Origin: Brevundimonas sp. | Lineage (GTDB): Bacteria; Pseudomonadota; Alphaproteobacteria; Caulobacterales; Caulobacteraceae | NCBI RefSeq assembly: GCF_013912005.1 | Contig: NZ_JACESB010000011.1 | Coordinates: forward strand, 1 to 64,000 | Direction: 5' to 3' | DNA length: 64,000 bases | In this document: one piece after another, positions 7,212 to 15,906 of the stretch | Position numbering within the stretch: the stretch's first letter is position 1 | Layout: every line of letters starts with the position of its first letter | Made by a program: the position numbers and the translations under genes | The notes under the pieces: generated by a model | Database searches by the model: none | Told to the model about the DNA's origin: nothing | What the model saw: the letters and a program-made list of their open reading frames with translations, nothing else

Positions 7212-9014
7212 ATGAAGACACTGCTCGCCGCCACGGCCGCCGCGGCCGCCCTGTGCCTCGCCGCGGCCTCGCCGGCCGCCGCCCGGACCGAGCCTGCCGC
7301 GGCCGCGCCGGCGCAGGATGCCCGGCTGGCGGCGCTGCTGGCCGACTACGAGGCGTACCTGCGCTCGGTCGATCCGATCACCGCGGGCATGGAGGGCGAC
7401 GCCGCCGCCAAGCGCCGGCTGCCCGACGTCTCCCGCGCCTTCGAGGAAGCCCAGGCCCCGGTGCTGCAGGGCTTCGCCGCCCGGCTGGAGGCGATTGATC
7501 CCGCCACGCTCGGCGAGGACGACCGGCTCAACCACGCCTTCCTCGCCTACGTTCTCCGCCGGAGCCTCGACCGCATCCCCCTGGACGCCGCCCGCATCGG
7601 CGCCTTCAACTCCGAGGGCGGTCCGGGCCAGTCCGCCGGCTACATGGCCAGCGTCACCCGCATCGCCGCCCGGGCCGACGCCGAGGCCTGGATCGCCCGG
7701 CTGGAAGCCCTGCCCCGCTTCTACCGCGACCAGCTGGACGACGCCCGCCGCGGGCTTCAGTCCGGGCTCGTGCAGCCTCGCCCCACGGTCGAGAACGCCC
7801 TCGGCCTGATCGAGCCCGAGGCCGCCCTGACCGCCGCGACCGATCCCCTCCTCCGGCCATTCGCCGACCTGCCGGACTCGATCCCGCAGGCGGAGCAGGC
7901 GGCCCTGCGGGCCCGCGCCGCCCGCGCGGTGGCGGAGGGGATCATGCCGGCGCGCCGGGAATGGGCGCGTTTCCTGCGCGAGGAATACCTGCCGCGGGCC
8001 CCGGAGAGCCTCGGCCTCGTCCACCGCCCCGGCGGACGCGAGCTCTACGCCTTCCTCGTGCGCGGCTACACCACCACCGACCTGACCCCGGACCAGATCC
8101 ACCGGATCGGCCTGGAGGAGGTCGCCCGCATCCGGGCGCGGATGGAGACGGAGATGCGCGCCGCCGGCTGGAGCGGCGACTTCGCCGGCTTCCTCGCCTT
8201 CCTGCGCAGCGATCCGCAATTCTACGCGACGACCCGCGAGGACCTGCTGGAGAAGGCCTCGGAGATGGCCAAGCGGGCCGACGACGGCCTGCCGGCCCTG
8301 TTCGGAACCCTGCCGCGCACCCCCTACGGCGTGCGCCCGGTGCCCGCCGAGATCGAGGCCAACTACACCACCGGCCGCTACTTCCCCGGCTCCATGCAGA
8401 ACGGCGTCGCCGGCGGCTACATGGTCAACACCTCGGCGCTGGACCAGCGGCCGCTGTACGAGCTGCCCGCCCTGACCCTGCACGAGGCCGTGCCGGGCCA
8501 CCACCTGCAGATCGCCCTGCAGCAGGAGGCCGAGGCCGGCCCCTACTTCCGGCGCAGCGTCGACGTCACCGCCTTCACCGAGGGCTGGGGTCTGTACGCC
8601 GAGTTCCTCGGCGAGGAGATGGACTTCTACCGCACCCCGTACGAGCGCTTCGGCCGGCTCAGCTACGAGATGTGGCGCGCCTGCCGCCTCGTGGCGGACA
8701 CCGGCATCCACTGGCTGGGCTGGGACATCGACCAGGCCCGCGCCTGCTTCCGCGACAACTCGGCCCTCTCGCCGCTCAACATCGAGACCGAGCTGCAGCG
8801 CTACATCGGCTGGCCGGGCCAGGCCACGGCCTACAAGATCGGCGAGATCCGGCTGCGCCAGATCCGGGCGCGGGCCGAGCGGGAGCTGGGCGAGCGGTTC
8901 GACGTGCGCCGCTTCCACGACGCCCTGCTGGTCGACGGCCCCCTGCCGCTGGACCTGCTGGACGCGCGCATGGACCGCTGGATCGCGGAGGAGAAGGCGC
9001 GCCCGGCGGCCTGA
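7212..9014 (+). CDS. DUF885 family protein, exported (putative metallopeptidase-like)
   Basis: This is a 600-aa protein with a signal peptide (residues 1-24, ending AAAR). It belongs to the DUF885 family, recognised by HEAVPGHHLQ at about 424 and FTEGWGLYAE about 30 residues later. The HExxxxHH plus downstream Glu resembles the zinc site of gluzincin peptidases, and peptidase activity is suspected but unproven for most members. The full length fits the family. It is probably monocistronic, ending 3 bp from the convergent MmcQ gene. Confidence 0.85.
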   Translation: MKTLLAATAAAAALCLAAASPAAARTEPAAAAPAQDARLAALLADYEAYLRSVDPITAGMEGDAAAKRRLPDVSRAFEEAQAPVLQGFAARLEAIDPATLGEDDRLNHAFLAYVLRRSLDRIPLDAARIGAFNSEGGPGQSAGYMASVTRIAARADAEAWIARLEALPRFYRDQLDDARRGLQSGLVQPRPTVENALGLIEPEAALTAATDPLLRPFADLPDSIPQAEQAALRARAARAVAEGIMPARREWARFLREEYLPRAPESLGLVHRPGGRELYAFLVRGYTTTDLTPDQIHRIGLEEVARIRARMETEMRAAGWSGDFAGFLAFLRSDPQFYATTREDLLEKASEMAKRADDGLPALFGTLPRTPYGVRPVPAEIEANYTTGRYFPGSMQNGVAGGYMVNTSALDQRPLYELPALTLHEAVPGHHLQIALQQEAEAGPYFRRSVDVTAFTEGWGLYAEFLGEEMDFYRTPYERFGRLSYEMWRACRLVADTGIHWLGWDIDQARACFRDNSALSPLNIETELQRYIGWPGQATAYKIGEIRLRQIRARAERELGERFDVRRFHDALLVDGPLPLDLLDARMDRWIAEEKARPAA

Positions 9015-9017
9015 CCC

Positions 9018-9362
9018 TCAGGCGAGGCCCAGCGCCGCCCGCTGCGTCTTCGGCAGCTTCGCCGCGATGAGGCCGTGGGCGATCGTGAGATGTTGGGCCA
9101 GCTCGTCGTCGGGCCAGGCGGCCGGGTCGTCCAGATGCACCCATTTCGCCCGGGCGAGATAGGGCGCCGGCCGGGCCCGCCCCTCCCCGGTCAGCACCTC
9201 GAAGGCGATGTCGGAGACCTTGAACGACAGCCCGCCCATGCCGCCGACGATGGCGAACATCCTGCCGCCGACCCTGTAGGCGTCGTGATCGTCGCCGAAC
9301 GGATGGTCGAGGGTCGCGCCCGGCAGCGCCAGGCAAACCCTGCCGACCCCCGCCCGGTCCAT
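9018..9362 (-). CDS. MmcQ/YjbR family protein
   Basis: This is a 114-aa protein of the MmcQ/YjbR (CyaY-like fold) family. It has the usual elements: a leading LALPGATLDHPFG, then RMFAIVGG, SFKVSD and a final helix after KWVHLDD. Such proteins are small cytoplasmic proteins with a proposed DNA-binding or frataxin-like fold and no firm function. The gene starts 2 bp after the msrA stop in the same direction, so the two are probably co-transcribed. Confidence 0.85.
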   Translation of the reverse strand: MDRAGVGRVCLALPGATLDHPFGDDHDAYRVGGRMFAIVGGMGGLSFKVSDIAFEVLTGEGRARPAPYLARAKWVHLDDPAAWPDDELAQHLTIAHGLIAAKLPKTQRAALGLA

Positions 9363-9364
9363 GG

Positions 9365-10015
9365 TCAGGCCTCGACGCCGACTCCAACCGGGCAGGTCAC
9401 GCCCGTGCCGCCGATGCCGCAGTAGCCGCCCGGGTTCTTGGCCAGATAGCCCTGGTGGTAGTCCTCGGCGAAGTAGTACGGCCCCGCCGGCGCGATCTCG
9501 GTGGTGATCGTCCCCTGCCCGGCCGCCGTCAGCGCCGACTGGTAGGCGTCGCGGCTCGCCTCGGCCTCGGCGCGCTGACCGTCGTCCAGATAGTAGATGG
9601 CCGAGCGGTACTGGGTGCCGACGTCGCCGCCCTGGCGCATGCCCTGGGTCGGATCGTGGTTCTCCCAGAAGGCCTTCAGCAGCTCGCCGTAGCTGATCTC
9701 CCGCGGATTGAAGACCACCTGCACCACCTCGGCGTGGCCGGTGCGGCCCGAGCAGACCTCCTCATAGGTCGGATTCGGCGTGAAACCGCCGGCGTAGCCG
9801 GCCGAGGTGACCCACACGCCCGGCAGTTGCCAGAACACCCGCTCGACGCCCCAGAAACAGCCCATGCCGAACACCGCAGTCTCGAAGCCCTCCGGGTGCG
9901 GCCCCTTCAGCGGGCGGCCGGTGACGTAGTGGACCTCGTCGGTCCGCACCGGCTGGTCGCGCCCCGGCAGGGCGGCGTCGGCGGTCGGCAGGTCGTGGGA
10001 CTTCTGGAACAGCAT
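9365..10015 (-). CDS. msrA: Peptide-methionine (S)-S-oxide reductase MsrA
   Basis: This is a 216-aa protein that repairs methionine-S-sulfoxide in proteins. The catalytic motif GCFWGVER lies at about 52-59. Other MsrA blocks are [19 protein letters not shown] and EDYHQGYL. The C-terminal GGYCG and TCPVG carry cysteines that could act as recycling thiols. The protein length is normal for the class. It lies upstream of the MmcQ gene in one leftward unit. Confidence 0.95.
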   Translation of the reverse strand: MLFQKSHDLPTADAALPGRDQPVRTDEVHYVTGRPLKGPHPEGFETAVFGMGCFWGVERVFWQLPGVWVTSAGYAGGFTPNPTYEEVCSGRTGHAEVVQVVFNPREISYGELLKAFWENHDPTQGMRQGGDVGTQYRSAIYYLDDGQRAEAEASRDAYQSALTAAGQGTITTEIAPAGPYYFAEDYHQGYLAKNPGGYCGIGGTGVTCPVGVGVEA

Positions 10016-10144
10016 GGCGGATACTCCGGACGATCGTTCGCCGCATATGGGGCCTCAGGCGGCGCTTGCCGAGGGGGGCCGACTGTTCTAATCAGCGCCC
10101 CTCCCGCCGGTCCACTCCCGGCGGGCCTCCGCCGCGGTGGATAC

Positions 10145-10234
10145 GGACAGGTGGCCGAGTGGTTGAAGGCGCACGCCTGGAACGCGTGTATAGGGGAAAC
10201 TCTATCGAGGGTTCGAATCCCTCTCTGTCCGCCA
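10145..10234 (+). tRNA. tRNA-Ser (anticodon GGA)
   Basis: The sequence folds as a class II tRNA. The acceptor stem GGACAGG pairs with TCTGTCC (one G-T pair). The D arm lies in GGCCGAGTGG. The anticodon stem CACGC/GCGTG encloses the loop CTGGAAC, giving GGA. A long variable arm follows, then the T loop GGTTCGAATCC, discriminator G and an encoded CCA (10232-10234). The 3' end is the integration site of the island to its right. Confidence 0.95.
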
Positions 10235-10236
10235 CC
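10221..10236 (+). repeat. attL: 16-bp direct repeat at tRNA-Ser 3' end
   Basis: CTCTCTGTCCGCCACC covers the last bases of the tRNA plus two more. It is repeated exactly at 34230-34245, just beyond hsdM. With an integrase 146 bp to the right, it is read as the left attachment site; integration keeps the tRNA intact. Confidence 0.85.
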
Positions 10237-10245
10237 ACGCACTTT

Positions 10246-10266
10246 CAGCACATCCACACACATCCG
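10246..10266 (+). repeat. 21-nt near-repeat, copy 1 (see 51370-51390)
   Basis: A 21-nt stretch with repeating CACATCC units, just right of attL, matches 51370-51390 at 20 of 21 positions on the same strand. The role is unknown. One possibility is an integrase arm-type site or a conserved intergenic element. Confidence 0.5.
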
Positions 10267-10381
10267 CAAATGTCCGGCAAACTACCGTATTTGCTGATCT
10301 TTTTATCCGCCGCAGTCTGGACACGGCTTTCGGCGCTCGACATAGTCCGATCAATATACGTGGGTAGGATCGGGGGTTAGA

Positions 10382-11641
10382 TTGCGGCTTCATCATCGCT
10401 TGGGCGCGCTCGCCGTCAGCCGCCAGAAGACGCCGGGAATGTATGCGGACGGGGGCGGCCTCTATCTGCAGGTCAGCCGAAGCGGGTCGAAATCGTGGAT
10501 CTTCCGGTATGCGATGGAGGGCCGAGAGCGGGAAATGGGGCTTGGCCCCCTGCATACCGTGAACCTGTCCGAGGCGCGGGAGCTCGCGCTTGAGGCTCGC
10601 AAGCTGAAACTTCGTGGCATCGATCCCATCGACGCGCGGAACGCCGAGCGCGCCTCCAAAAAGCTCGAGGACGCAAAGGCGGTCACTTTCTCCCAAGCCG
10701 CCGAAGCCTACATCAAGGCCAACAAGGTCGCGTGGAAGAATCCCAAGCACGCCGCCCAGTGGGAGGCGACCCTGGCCACCTATGCCAAGCCGGTCTTCGG
10801 GGACTTCGCCGTGGCGAGGGTCGACACCACGCTCGTGCTGAAGGCGATCGAGCCCATCTGGACCACCAAGCCCGAAACGGCCAGCCGGCTTCGGGGGCGG
10901 ATCGAGACGGTTCTGGACTGGGCCACCGTGCGCGGCTTTCGGCAGGGCGAGAACCCGGCGCGCTGGCGCGGGCACCTCGACAAGCTGCTGCCCTCAAAGG
11001 CCAAGGTCCGCACGGTCGAGCATCACGCCGCCCTCCCCTATGCCGAGCTTCCGGCCTTCATGGCCGAGCTGGCCGGTCAGAAGGGCGTCGCCGCCCGCGC
11101 CCTGGAGTTCGCCGTACTGACGGCCGCCCGCACCGGCGAGGTGATCGGCGCCACCTGGGCGGAGATCGATCTGGACGCCCAGGTCTGGACCATCCCCAGG
11201 GAGCGAATGAAGGCCGGCCGCGAGCATCGCGTGCCGCTGAACGCACGCAGCGTTGCGGTTCTGAAGGAGATGGAGGCGCTTAGGACCTCCGAATTCGTCT
11301 TCCCCGGCGGCAGGGCGAAACGGCCGCTCAGCAACATGGCCCTGCTCAACGCCCTCAAACGCATGGGCCGGGCAACGCTGACCACCCACGGCTTCCGCAG
11401 CACCTTTCGGGACTGGGCCGCTGAGAACACCGACTATGCGGGTGAGGTGGTCGAAATGGCTCTGGCCCACACCATCGGCAACAAGGTGGAAGCGGCCTAT
11501 CGCCGAGGCGATCTGTTTGAAAAGCGGAAAGGACTCATGGGCGATTGGGGGCGCTTCTCAGTGATGAAGCGTGCCAACGACATTGAAATCTCGCCAACAG
11601 TCGAACACCGGCCCGCACCGACCCACGCCGATCTGTCCTGA
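10382..11641 (+). CDS. int: P4-type tyrosine recombinase / integrase
   Basis: This is a 419-aa integrase read from a TTG start. The N-terminus (about 18-110) is the arm-binding domain typical of P4/tRNA integrases (GMYADGGGLYLQV, then GLGPLHTVNLSEAR and GIDPID). A SAM-like core-binding domain lies at about 110-210 and the catalytic domain follows. Visible active-site residues are the Arg in TARTGE (about 251), HGFR at about 336-339 and the nucleophile Tyr in VEAAYRRG (about 372). It is intact and 146 bp from the tRNA, as expected for the enzyme that inserted the island. Confidence 0.95.
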   Translation: MRLHHRLGALAVSRQKTPGMYADGGGLYLQVSRSGSKSWIFRYAMEGREREMGLGPLHTVNLSEARELALEARKLKLRGIDPIDARNAERASKKLEDAKAVTFSQAAEAYIKANKVAWKNPKHAAQWEATLATYAKPVFGDFAVARVDTTLVLKAIEPIWTTKPETASRLRGRIETVLDWATVRGFRQGENPARWRGHLDKLLPSKAKVRTVEHHAALPYAELPAFMAELAGQKGVAARALEFAVLTAARTGEVIGATWAEIDLDAQVWTIPRERMKAGREHRVPLNARSVAVLKEMEALRTSEFVFPGGRAKRPLSNMALLNALKRMGRATLTTHGFRSTFRDWAAENTDYAGEVVEMALAHTIGNKVEAAYRRGDLFEKRKGLMGDWGRFSVMKRANDIEISPTVEHRPAPTHADLS

Positions 11642-12284
11642 GCAGACCATTTCGGGAGCTCTCGGCGCAGCACTCGCCGTTGCTACGAGGAATTGCCGAG
11701 CTGAGGGATTTGATTCATCCGTTTGGCGCGACGTTCAGCGACTGGCGAATGCAGAGGCGATGTCGAGGCCCGTCTACGCAAAACTGGCCATCGATCATGC
11801 CAGCGAGAAGGTGCAGAGGGCACTCCGGGTCAATCTCGCCACTCGGACGATTATGAATCTCAGAGAGAAGGCCGCAAGCAACAGGCGGATCAGTGCTGAG
11901 GACCTGGACCACGCGCTATTCAGCATGATCATCACGATGAACTACCTGTCGACGATGGGCGAAGATGGCGTGGGGCACGTCGAGCTTCTCGCGCGGGGCG
12001 ATACGGCGAAAGCCGGCAGTTCCAAGGGCGGCGCCAGCACCCCTTCAGACGAATGGAAGGTTCCCGCAAAGGCGATTTTTGAGACCCTCTGGGCGGCTGG
12101 TGAACGCCACAAGAGCGACAAGGCTTGGGCAAATCGAATCCGGAAGGAAGCAGAGAGGCTTCAGACGGGCTCAACTGCTAGCTGGCCAAACACCATGCTT
12201 CCAACCGCTGTGGGTGACTGGAAAGTGGACAAGGGCATTCCACGGCGGAAGCGAAATAAGCGAACAAGCGCTTCCGCGCCATGA
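11571..12284 (+). CDS. Island protein of unknown function
   Basis: This is a 237-aa frame from a GTG at 11571 that overlaps the integrase 3' end by 71 bp. An internal ATG at 11760 would give 174 aa and avoid the overlap, so the start is uncertain. I recognise no domain. The protein looks mostly helical with a basic C-terminus (RRKRNKR). That last segment runs into the TraJ-like remnant, and the stop (12282-12284) overlaps that fragment's first ATG. The C-terminus may therefore be a product of the recombination that truncated the mobilisation gene. Confidence 0.45.
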   Translation: MPTTLKSRQQSNTGPHRPTPICPEQTISGALGAALAVATRNCRAEGFDSSVWRDVQRLANAEAMSRPVYAKLAIDHASEKVQRALRVNLATRTIMNLREKAASNRRISAEDLDHALFSMIITMNYLSTMGEDGVGHVELLARGDTAKAGSSKGGASTPSDEWKVPAKAIFETLWAAGERHKSDKAWANRIRKEAERLQTGSTASWPNTMLPTAVGDWKVDKGIPRRKRNKRTSASAP

Positions 12285-12451
12285 TCCAGGCGCACGGCGA
12301 CCTCGCCCGTCTCGGTGGCCTTCTTAAGCTATGGTTGAGCGAACACGAAGATCACGGAGCCCCGGCTATCGAGGTCCGGTCAGTCCTGCATCAGATCGAG
12401 GCGATGTTGCCTGAGGCGCGCACGAAGATCCTCGGCATCAAGGTCGGCTAG
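12260..12451 (+). pseudogene. Truncated TraJ-like relaxosome (MobC-type) protein
   Basis: The open frame from 12260 to the TAG at 12449-12451 encodes a C-terminal segment with AHGDLARLGGLLKLWLS. I recognise this as the conserved C-terminal signature of TraJ/MobC-type relaxosome accessory proteins (RP4 TraJ group), which bind oriT with a ribbon-helix-helix N-terminal domain. That DNA-binding half is absent: an in-frame TAA lies immediately upstream at 12257-12259, and the first ATG is at 12281 (56 codons). It is read as a remnant of a mobilisation region. Its stop overlaps by two bases the stop of the convergent XRE gene. Confidence 0.7.
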
Positions 12452-12714
12452 ATTTCCAGCCGGGGCGGCAATGCGTCCGCGACCTCGCCGAACAAGACCT
12501 TCGGATCGTGGCCGATTGCGGCGGCTATCGCGCAAAACTCGACCACGTCGATGCGACGCACCCCGCTTTCGACCTTGGACATGAACGGCTGGGTCTTGCC
12601 CAGGCGGCGCGACACCTCTGCCTGAGTAAGTCCAGCCTGCGTCCTGGCGGTCACCAAGGTCCGCAGGACGCCCGTATAGGCGTCAGTGAAGGTCGATCTT
12701 GGCAATATCGCCAT
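12448..12714 (-). CDS. XRE-family helix-turn-helix regulator
   Basis: This is an 88-aa protein that is almost entirely one HTH_3 domain. The HTH helices lie around TQAEVSRRLGKTQPFMSKVE (about 30-49), followed by GVRRIDVVEFCAIAAAIG. Such small regulators often act as repressors of their own or neighbouring island genes, or as antitoxin-like partners. It is divergent from the small ORF at 12769, and the 54-bp gap between them could hold its operator. Confidence 0.88.
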   Translation of the reverse strand: MAILPRSTFTDAYTGVLRTLVTARTQAGLTQAEVSRRLGKTQPFMSKVESGVRRIDVVEFCAIAAAIGHDPKVLFGEVADALPPRLEI

Positions 12715-12768
12715 CCCAACATCAGGAATGGTCTTGCTAGATGCCGCTTTGGAATATACGAAGTTCGC

Positions 12769-12978
12769 ATGCCCAAGACACGCCTCCCCTCAGAGCCCGT
12801 TGATTCAGGCGAAAAATGTCCTGCCGACACCCTTGAGCCGATGAACCTGAAGCAGGTCCAGCGCATGATCTTTGAGGCTGTGTTCGGAAGCATGTACACG
12901 CCGCTCGATGATGGCGGGGACGATGATCATGACCGTGATGGCGCGGCCGGCGCGTCCGAGAATGCAACTCGCGAGTAG
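12769..12978 (+). CDS. Small acidic island ORF, unknown
   Basis: This 69-aa frame starts at the ATG at 12769, divergent from the XRE regulator. It has a plausible helix (LKQVQRMIFEAVFGSMYT) and an Asp-rich tail (DDGGDDDHDRDG). There is no recognised family and no strong ribosome site. The MNT gene follows 35 bp later in the same direction, so the two could share a transcript. It may be a chance ORF. Confidence 0.35.
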   Translation: MPKTRLPSEPVDSGEKCPADTLEPMNLKQVQRMIFEAVFGSMYTPLDDGGDDDHDRDGAAGASENATRE

Positions 12979-13013
12979 GTCCGCACCCGCGACCTGTATG
13001 TTGGCGGTCCTGA

Positions 13014-13676
13014 ATGTTTGAGGATGACCGCAGCCGAATCCTGAGGATCACCGAACTTCTCGAGTTCCAGCGAACCGACGTTGCCACGGAGGCCCAGACC
13101 GCCGGCGATAATGGCCGGCTGGACGTTCTCTGGTTCCGGCTCGGGGCCATTGACCGGCTCTGGTCGGGGCTCTCCGCCGCCTACAGAGCCCGGCACCCTC
13201 AAATCAGCCAACTGGGGCTGCCGACCGAAGAACAGATCTTCACGCAGTTGGCCATGCCTCCGAAACGGGAGATCATGGGCTTGGCCGAAAAGGCCATTTC
13301 CGCGTTCACACCCATCTGCGCCAACCCGCCGCCGCCACCGTCGGTGCAGGCTCGCTGTAAAAGCCCGACCTCTCGGCGTGACGCGGTGGTGGAAGCCCTG
13401 CGGCGCCTGGAGCCAGAGCTCCGTTCAATGGGCGTGGAGGCCCTCTATCTCTTCGGCTCGGTCGCACGCGGCGAAGACGGACCGGATTCGGACATCGACG
13501 TCGCCTATGACGTGGCCCCCGCGGTCACAGACCGGTTCGGCCTGATCGACCGCGAGGCCGTCGCGAAGGCGGTAACCGACGCGGTCGGCGGCGAGGTCGA
13601 TCTCGTCGCGCGCAGCGGACTTTATCCCGATGTCGCAGAGCGGGTCGCTAAGGACCTGGTGGTCTTATTCAAGTGA
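13014..13676 (+). CDS. MNT-type nucleotidyltransferase domain protein with helical N-terminal domain
   Basis: This is a 220-aa protein. Residues about 120-218 form a minimal nucleotidyltransferase (MNT/MntA) domain. The motif GSVARGEDGPDSDIDVAYDV supplies the two metal-binding Asp residues, and a third acidic position lies in GEVDLVAR. In MntA-HepT pairs this domain AMPylates and silences a HEPN RNase toxin. Here no HepT-type gene is adjacent; instead residues 1-105 are an unrecognised helical domain joined by a Pro-rich linker (PPPPPS). HEPN proteins are encoded at 15907 and 19217, so a trans partner is possible. Confidence 0.8.
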   Translation: MFEDDRSRILRITELLEFQRTDVATEAQTAGDNGRLDVLWFRLGAIDRLWSGLSAAYRARHPQISQLGLPTEEQIFTQLAMPPKREIMGLAEKAISAFTPICANPPPPPSVQARCKSPTSRRDAVVEALRRLEPELRSMGVEALYLFGSVARGEDGPDSDIDVAYDVAPAVTDRFGLIDREAVAKAVTDAVGGEVDLVARSGLYPDVAERVAKDLVVLFK

Positions 13677-14087
13677 GCGGCTGTGGCCTGGTTTGACACG
13701 AAGAGCGCGGCTTCACGCCTATCGATCCCAAGAGGCTCATGCGCAATGGTAGTCCTGCGCGGCGGCTTTGCGCCATGAGGAGACCTTGGTATCAGGCCGG
13801 AGAGCCGACATTGATCGACTAGATCGCCTCAGGCACGAGGGTCCCGGACGCGGATGCTCCGCCTCGCGCGGCGCGTGGAAAAGGGTCGCGGAGCCTAGCT
13901 CTACGCGACCCTTGATAGTTGGGACGGCACCAGCCGCCCAGTTTGCCCCGACTGCCGAAAGAAACAGGAGCGTCTCCGCTCCGATCCTACGCTTACAGGC
14001 GGCAACCTTTGCCGCAGTCTTCTTCGTCAAAACCGACGGAGGCGACCGGATGGGTGATGATGTCCCAGGATTCGCGGGACACCTCTG
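13677..14087. other. Intergenic stretch, no confident gene
   Basis: These 411 bp lie between the convergent MNT and nuclease genes. A leftward 97-codon frame (13737-14030) is interrupted by the strong stem-loop at 13881-13913 and resembles no family, so I do not call it. It may be degraded sequence. Confidence 0.5.
13881..13913 (-). terminator. Stem-loop, likely terminator of the leftward nuclease gene
   Basis: AAGGGTCGCG and CGCGACCCTT form a perfect 10-bp stem around a 13-base loop. Read leftwards the stem ends in a short T-run (CCCTTTTCC), which suits a rho-independent terminator about 175 bp after the stop at 14088. Read rightwards there is no T-run. Confidence 0.5.
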
Positions 14088-15689
14088 CTACGGAACACCC
14101 ACCTCCAAGAGATTGCCGTCCTCGGTTTCCACGCCCAACGCCTTGCTGTTCGAGGGCGCATCGTACTGCCGATCGATCCGCGCCAGCGGGTGATTGAAGA
14201 AGTGCTGGTCCAGCATGTTGAGAACCGACTTCGGGCGCAGGCGCGCGGCGTACTTGCGCACGTCTGGACCGTCCTTCCAGCCGATGGCGTAGCGGCCGAT
14301 CTCGGCCTTGGCGGCGGCGAGGCGCTGCAGGGCGTCCGGGGCGAACGTCCCACAGGTCCAGAATTCATAGTGGAAGCTGCATTCCTGGAAGCGGTCCTGG
14401 CGGACCGCCCAGTTGTGGATGCGCGGCACCTTGGTCGTCAGCCAAGTCTCGACGTCATCCAGGGTCGTCACCTGCGTCGGCGACCGCCCCTTGCACTCGT
14501 AACTCCAGACTTCGCGATATTCCTTGACGCGGAAGACGTCGATCTCGGCCCCGCGACCTGTGGTCGGGTCGATGATCTTGCGGCCGATGTCGATGGAGCC
14601 GTCGTCGAGCTTGGCCACGCAGTGACCGACCAGCATTTCGAAGAGATCCCCGCGCAGGTTGCCCGCCGCGCCCTCTATCCGTTCGAGGCTGCGGAAGATC
14701 TTGTCCACCACTTCGGGCTTTTCGACCGCCAAGGCCGCGGCCTTGGTCAGGGTGTGCATCAGCGCCGCCAAGCCCTCGGCCACCTCGCGCCCGAAGAGCA
14801 GCTCAGGCGTCGCCATCATCACGCCGTGCGAGCGGCCGAGGCGGAACGCCTCCCTGGAAAAGGCGTCGGCGACCAGGACGGGGAAGATCGGAGCCACCTT
14901 CCGCAGGCCGCCGACGATGGTGCACTTGCGCACGAAGGCGGCGACCGCCGCCTCGTCCAGCGTCGAACCCACGACGACGTCGGCGGCGAGGAAGCCGGGG
15001 ATCGGCCTGCCGTCGCCGTCGCGGCGCACCATCGGGCGCAGATAGGACGGTCCGGCGAGGTCCCAGTTGAAGGTGCCGACCCGCGGCAGGCCTTCGGCGC
15101 TGTCGCGGGTCTGGATGGCGTCGTAGCTGGCGACGCCGAGCTTGCGCGCCCAATCGCGCACGGCGCTGAGCAAGATGACTTCGGTGCGAAGCCGGGCGCC
15201 GAGTGCGGCGTCCTCCTGCGCGGTGAGGAAGAGATTATCCTTAAGGGAGATGCAAGAGCCCAGGCCGACGGCTTCCGTGCGGTGGACGAGATCGGCGGCC
15301 AGCAATCGTTCGAGAACGGCCCCCGCCGAAACCTGGCCGGTCTGCCCGATGGGCGAGCCGCACACGATGGGGAAGTGGCGCTCAGGCACGATGCCGCCGC
15401 GCGCCAGCAGGGCTGCGAGGGCGGCGGAGTAGGCCGGGCTCGCGAGCTTGGCGTCGCGCACGAGGGCCTGCCAGTAGGCCCGTCCGCCCCGGTGGCTGTC
15501 GAGGTACATGAACCGCACCCCTTTGGGGAACGGCAGGCCGCTCAACTTGTGGACCGCCCCGCCGGCGCGGGCGATGCGCTGGCGCGCGGTCGCCGCGGCC
15601 AAGCCGTCCGCCTCTAGCGCCTGGCAGACGCGGTTGGACAGACAGGGGCCCTCGGCCTTGAGGATGCTTTCGATGGTTCTGACGGTCAT
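14088..15689 (-). CDS. Winged-helix + PD-(D/E)xK nuclease domain protein
   Basis: This is a 533-aa protein from the ATG at 15689. A GTG six codons upstream is an alternative, and neither has a clear ribosome site. Residues about 1-60 resemble a winged helix-turn-helix (TIESILKAEG, then TARQRIARAGG). The C-terminal part (about 345-470) shows a PD-(D/E)xK nuclease pattern: Glu351 in LRGDLFEMLV, Asp384 in RGAEIDVF and Glu398-Cys-Lys400 in SYECKG. This predicts a restriction-type DNase with its own DNA-binding module. It lies downstream of the KAP and HEPN genes in the same direction, separated by 217 bp with its own promoter-like sequence. Confidence 0.72.
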   Translation of the reverse strand: MTVRTIESILKAEGPCLSNRVCQALEADGLAAATARQRIARAGGAVHKLSGLPFPKGVRFMYLDSHRGGRAYWQALVRDAKLASPAYSAALAALLARGGIVPERHFPIVCGSPIGQTGQVSAGAVLERLLAADLVHRTEAVGLGSCISLKDNLFLTAQEDAALGARLRTEVILLSAVRDWARKLGVASYDAIQTRDSAEGLPRVGTFNWDLAGPSYLRPMVRRDGDGRPIPGFLAADVVVGSTLDEAAVAAFVRKCTIVGGLRKVAPIFPVLVADAFSREAFRLGRSHGVMMATPELLFGREVAEGLAALMHTLTKAAALAVEKPEVVDKIFRSLERIEGAAGNLRGDLFEMLVGHCVAKLDDGSIDIGRKIIDPTTGRGAEIDVFRVKEYREVWSYECKGRSPTQVTTLDDVETWLTTKVPRIHNWAVRQDRFQECSFHYEFWTCGTFAPDALQRLAAAKAEIGRYAIGWKDGPDVRKYAARLRPKSVLNMLDQHFFNHPLARIDRQYDAPSNSKALGVETEDGNLLEVGVP

Positions 15690-15906
15690 GGCGCTGGAGT
15701 ATGTCACACAGCGCTATTTATAACAGATACCTCCTAATGAGGCGTCCTCGCCGCGTTTTTTGCCTGTTTGACGATCATCTTGAACTAACACACCTTTTTG
15801 AGCTGGCAAAAATGCCAGAGTTCGCCAAATCGCACCAAAACGCTGTCACGCACCCCAGGCCTGCGGGCCTTCGGGCCCGTGAACCCAGGTTCACGAGCCG
15901 CGTGGT
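15690..15906 (-). promoter_or_regulatory. A+T-rich leader with three inverted repeats
   Basis: This gap before the nuclease gene is clearly A+T-rich. It holds a TATAAAT-like -10 candidate near 15716-15723 and three inverted repeats. CTGGCA/TGCCAG lies at 15803-15818. CGGGCC and GGCCCG flank a TTCG loop at 15864-15879. GTGAACC/GGTTCAC lies at 15879-15894. The two right-hand hairpins may end the KAP-HEPN transcript; the left palindrome could be an operator for the nuclease gene. Confidence 0.45.

Noticed and set aside
13737-14030. 97-codon leftward frame
   Set aside because: Interrupted by a strong stem-loop, no similarity; listed as non-coding.
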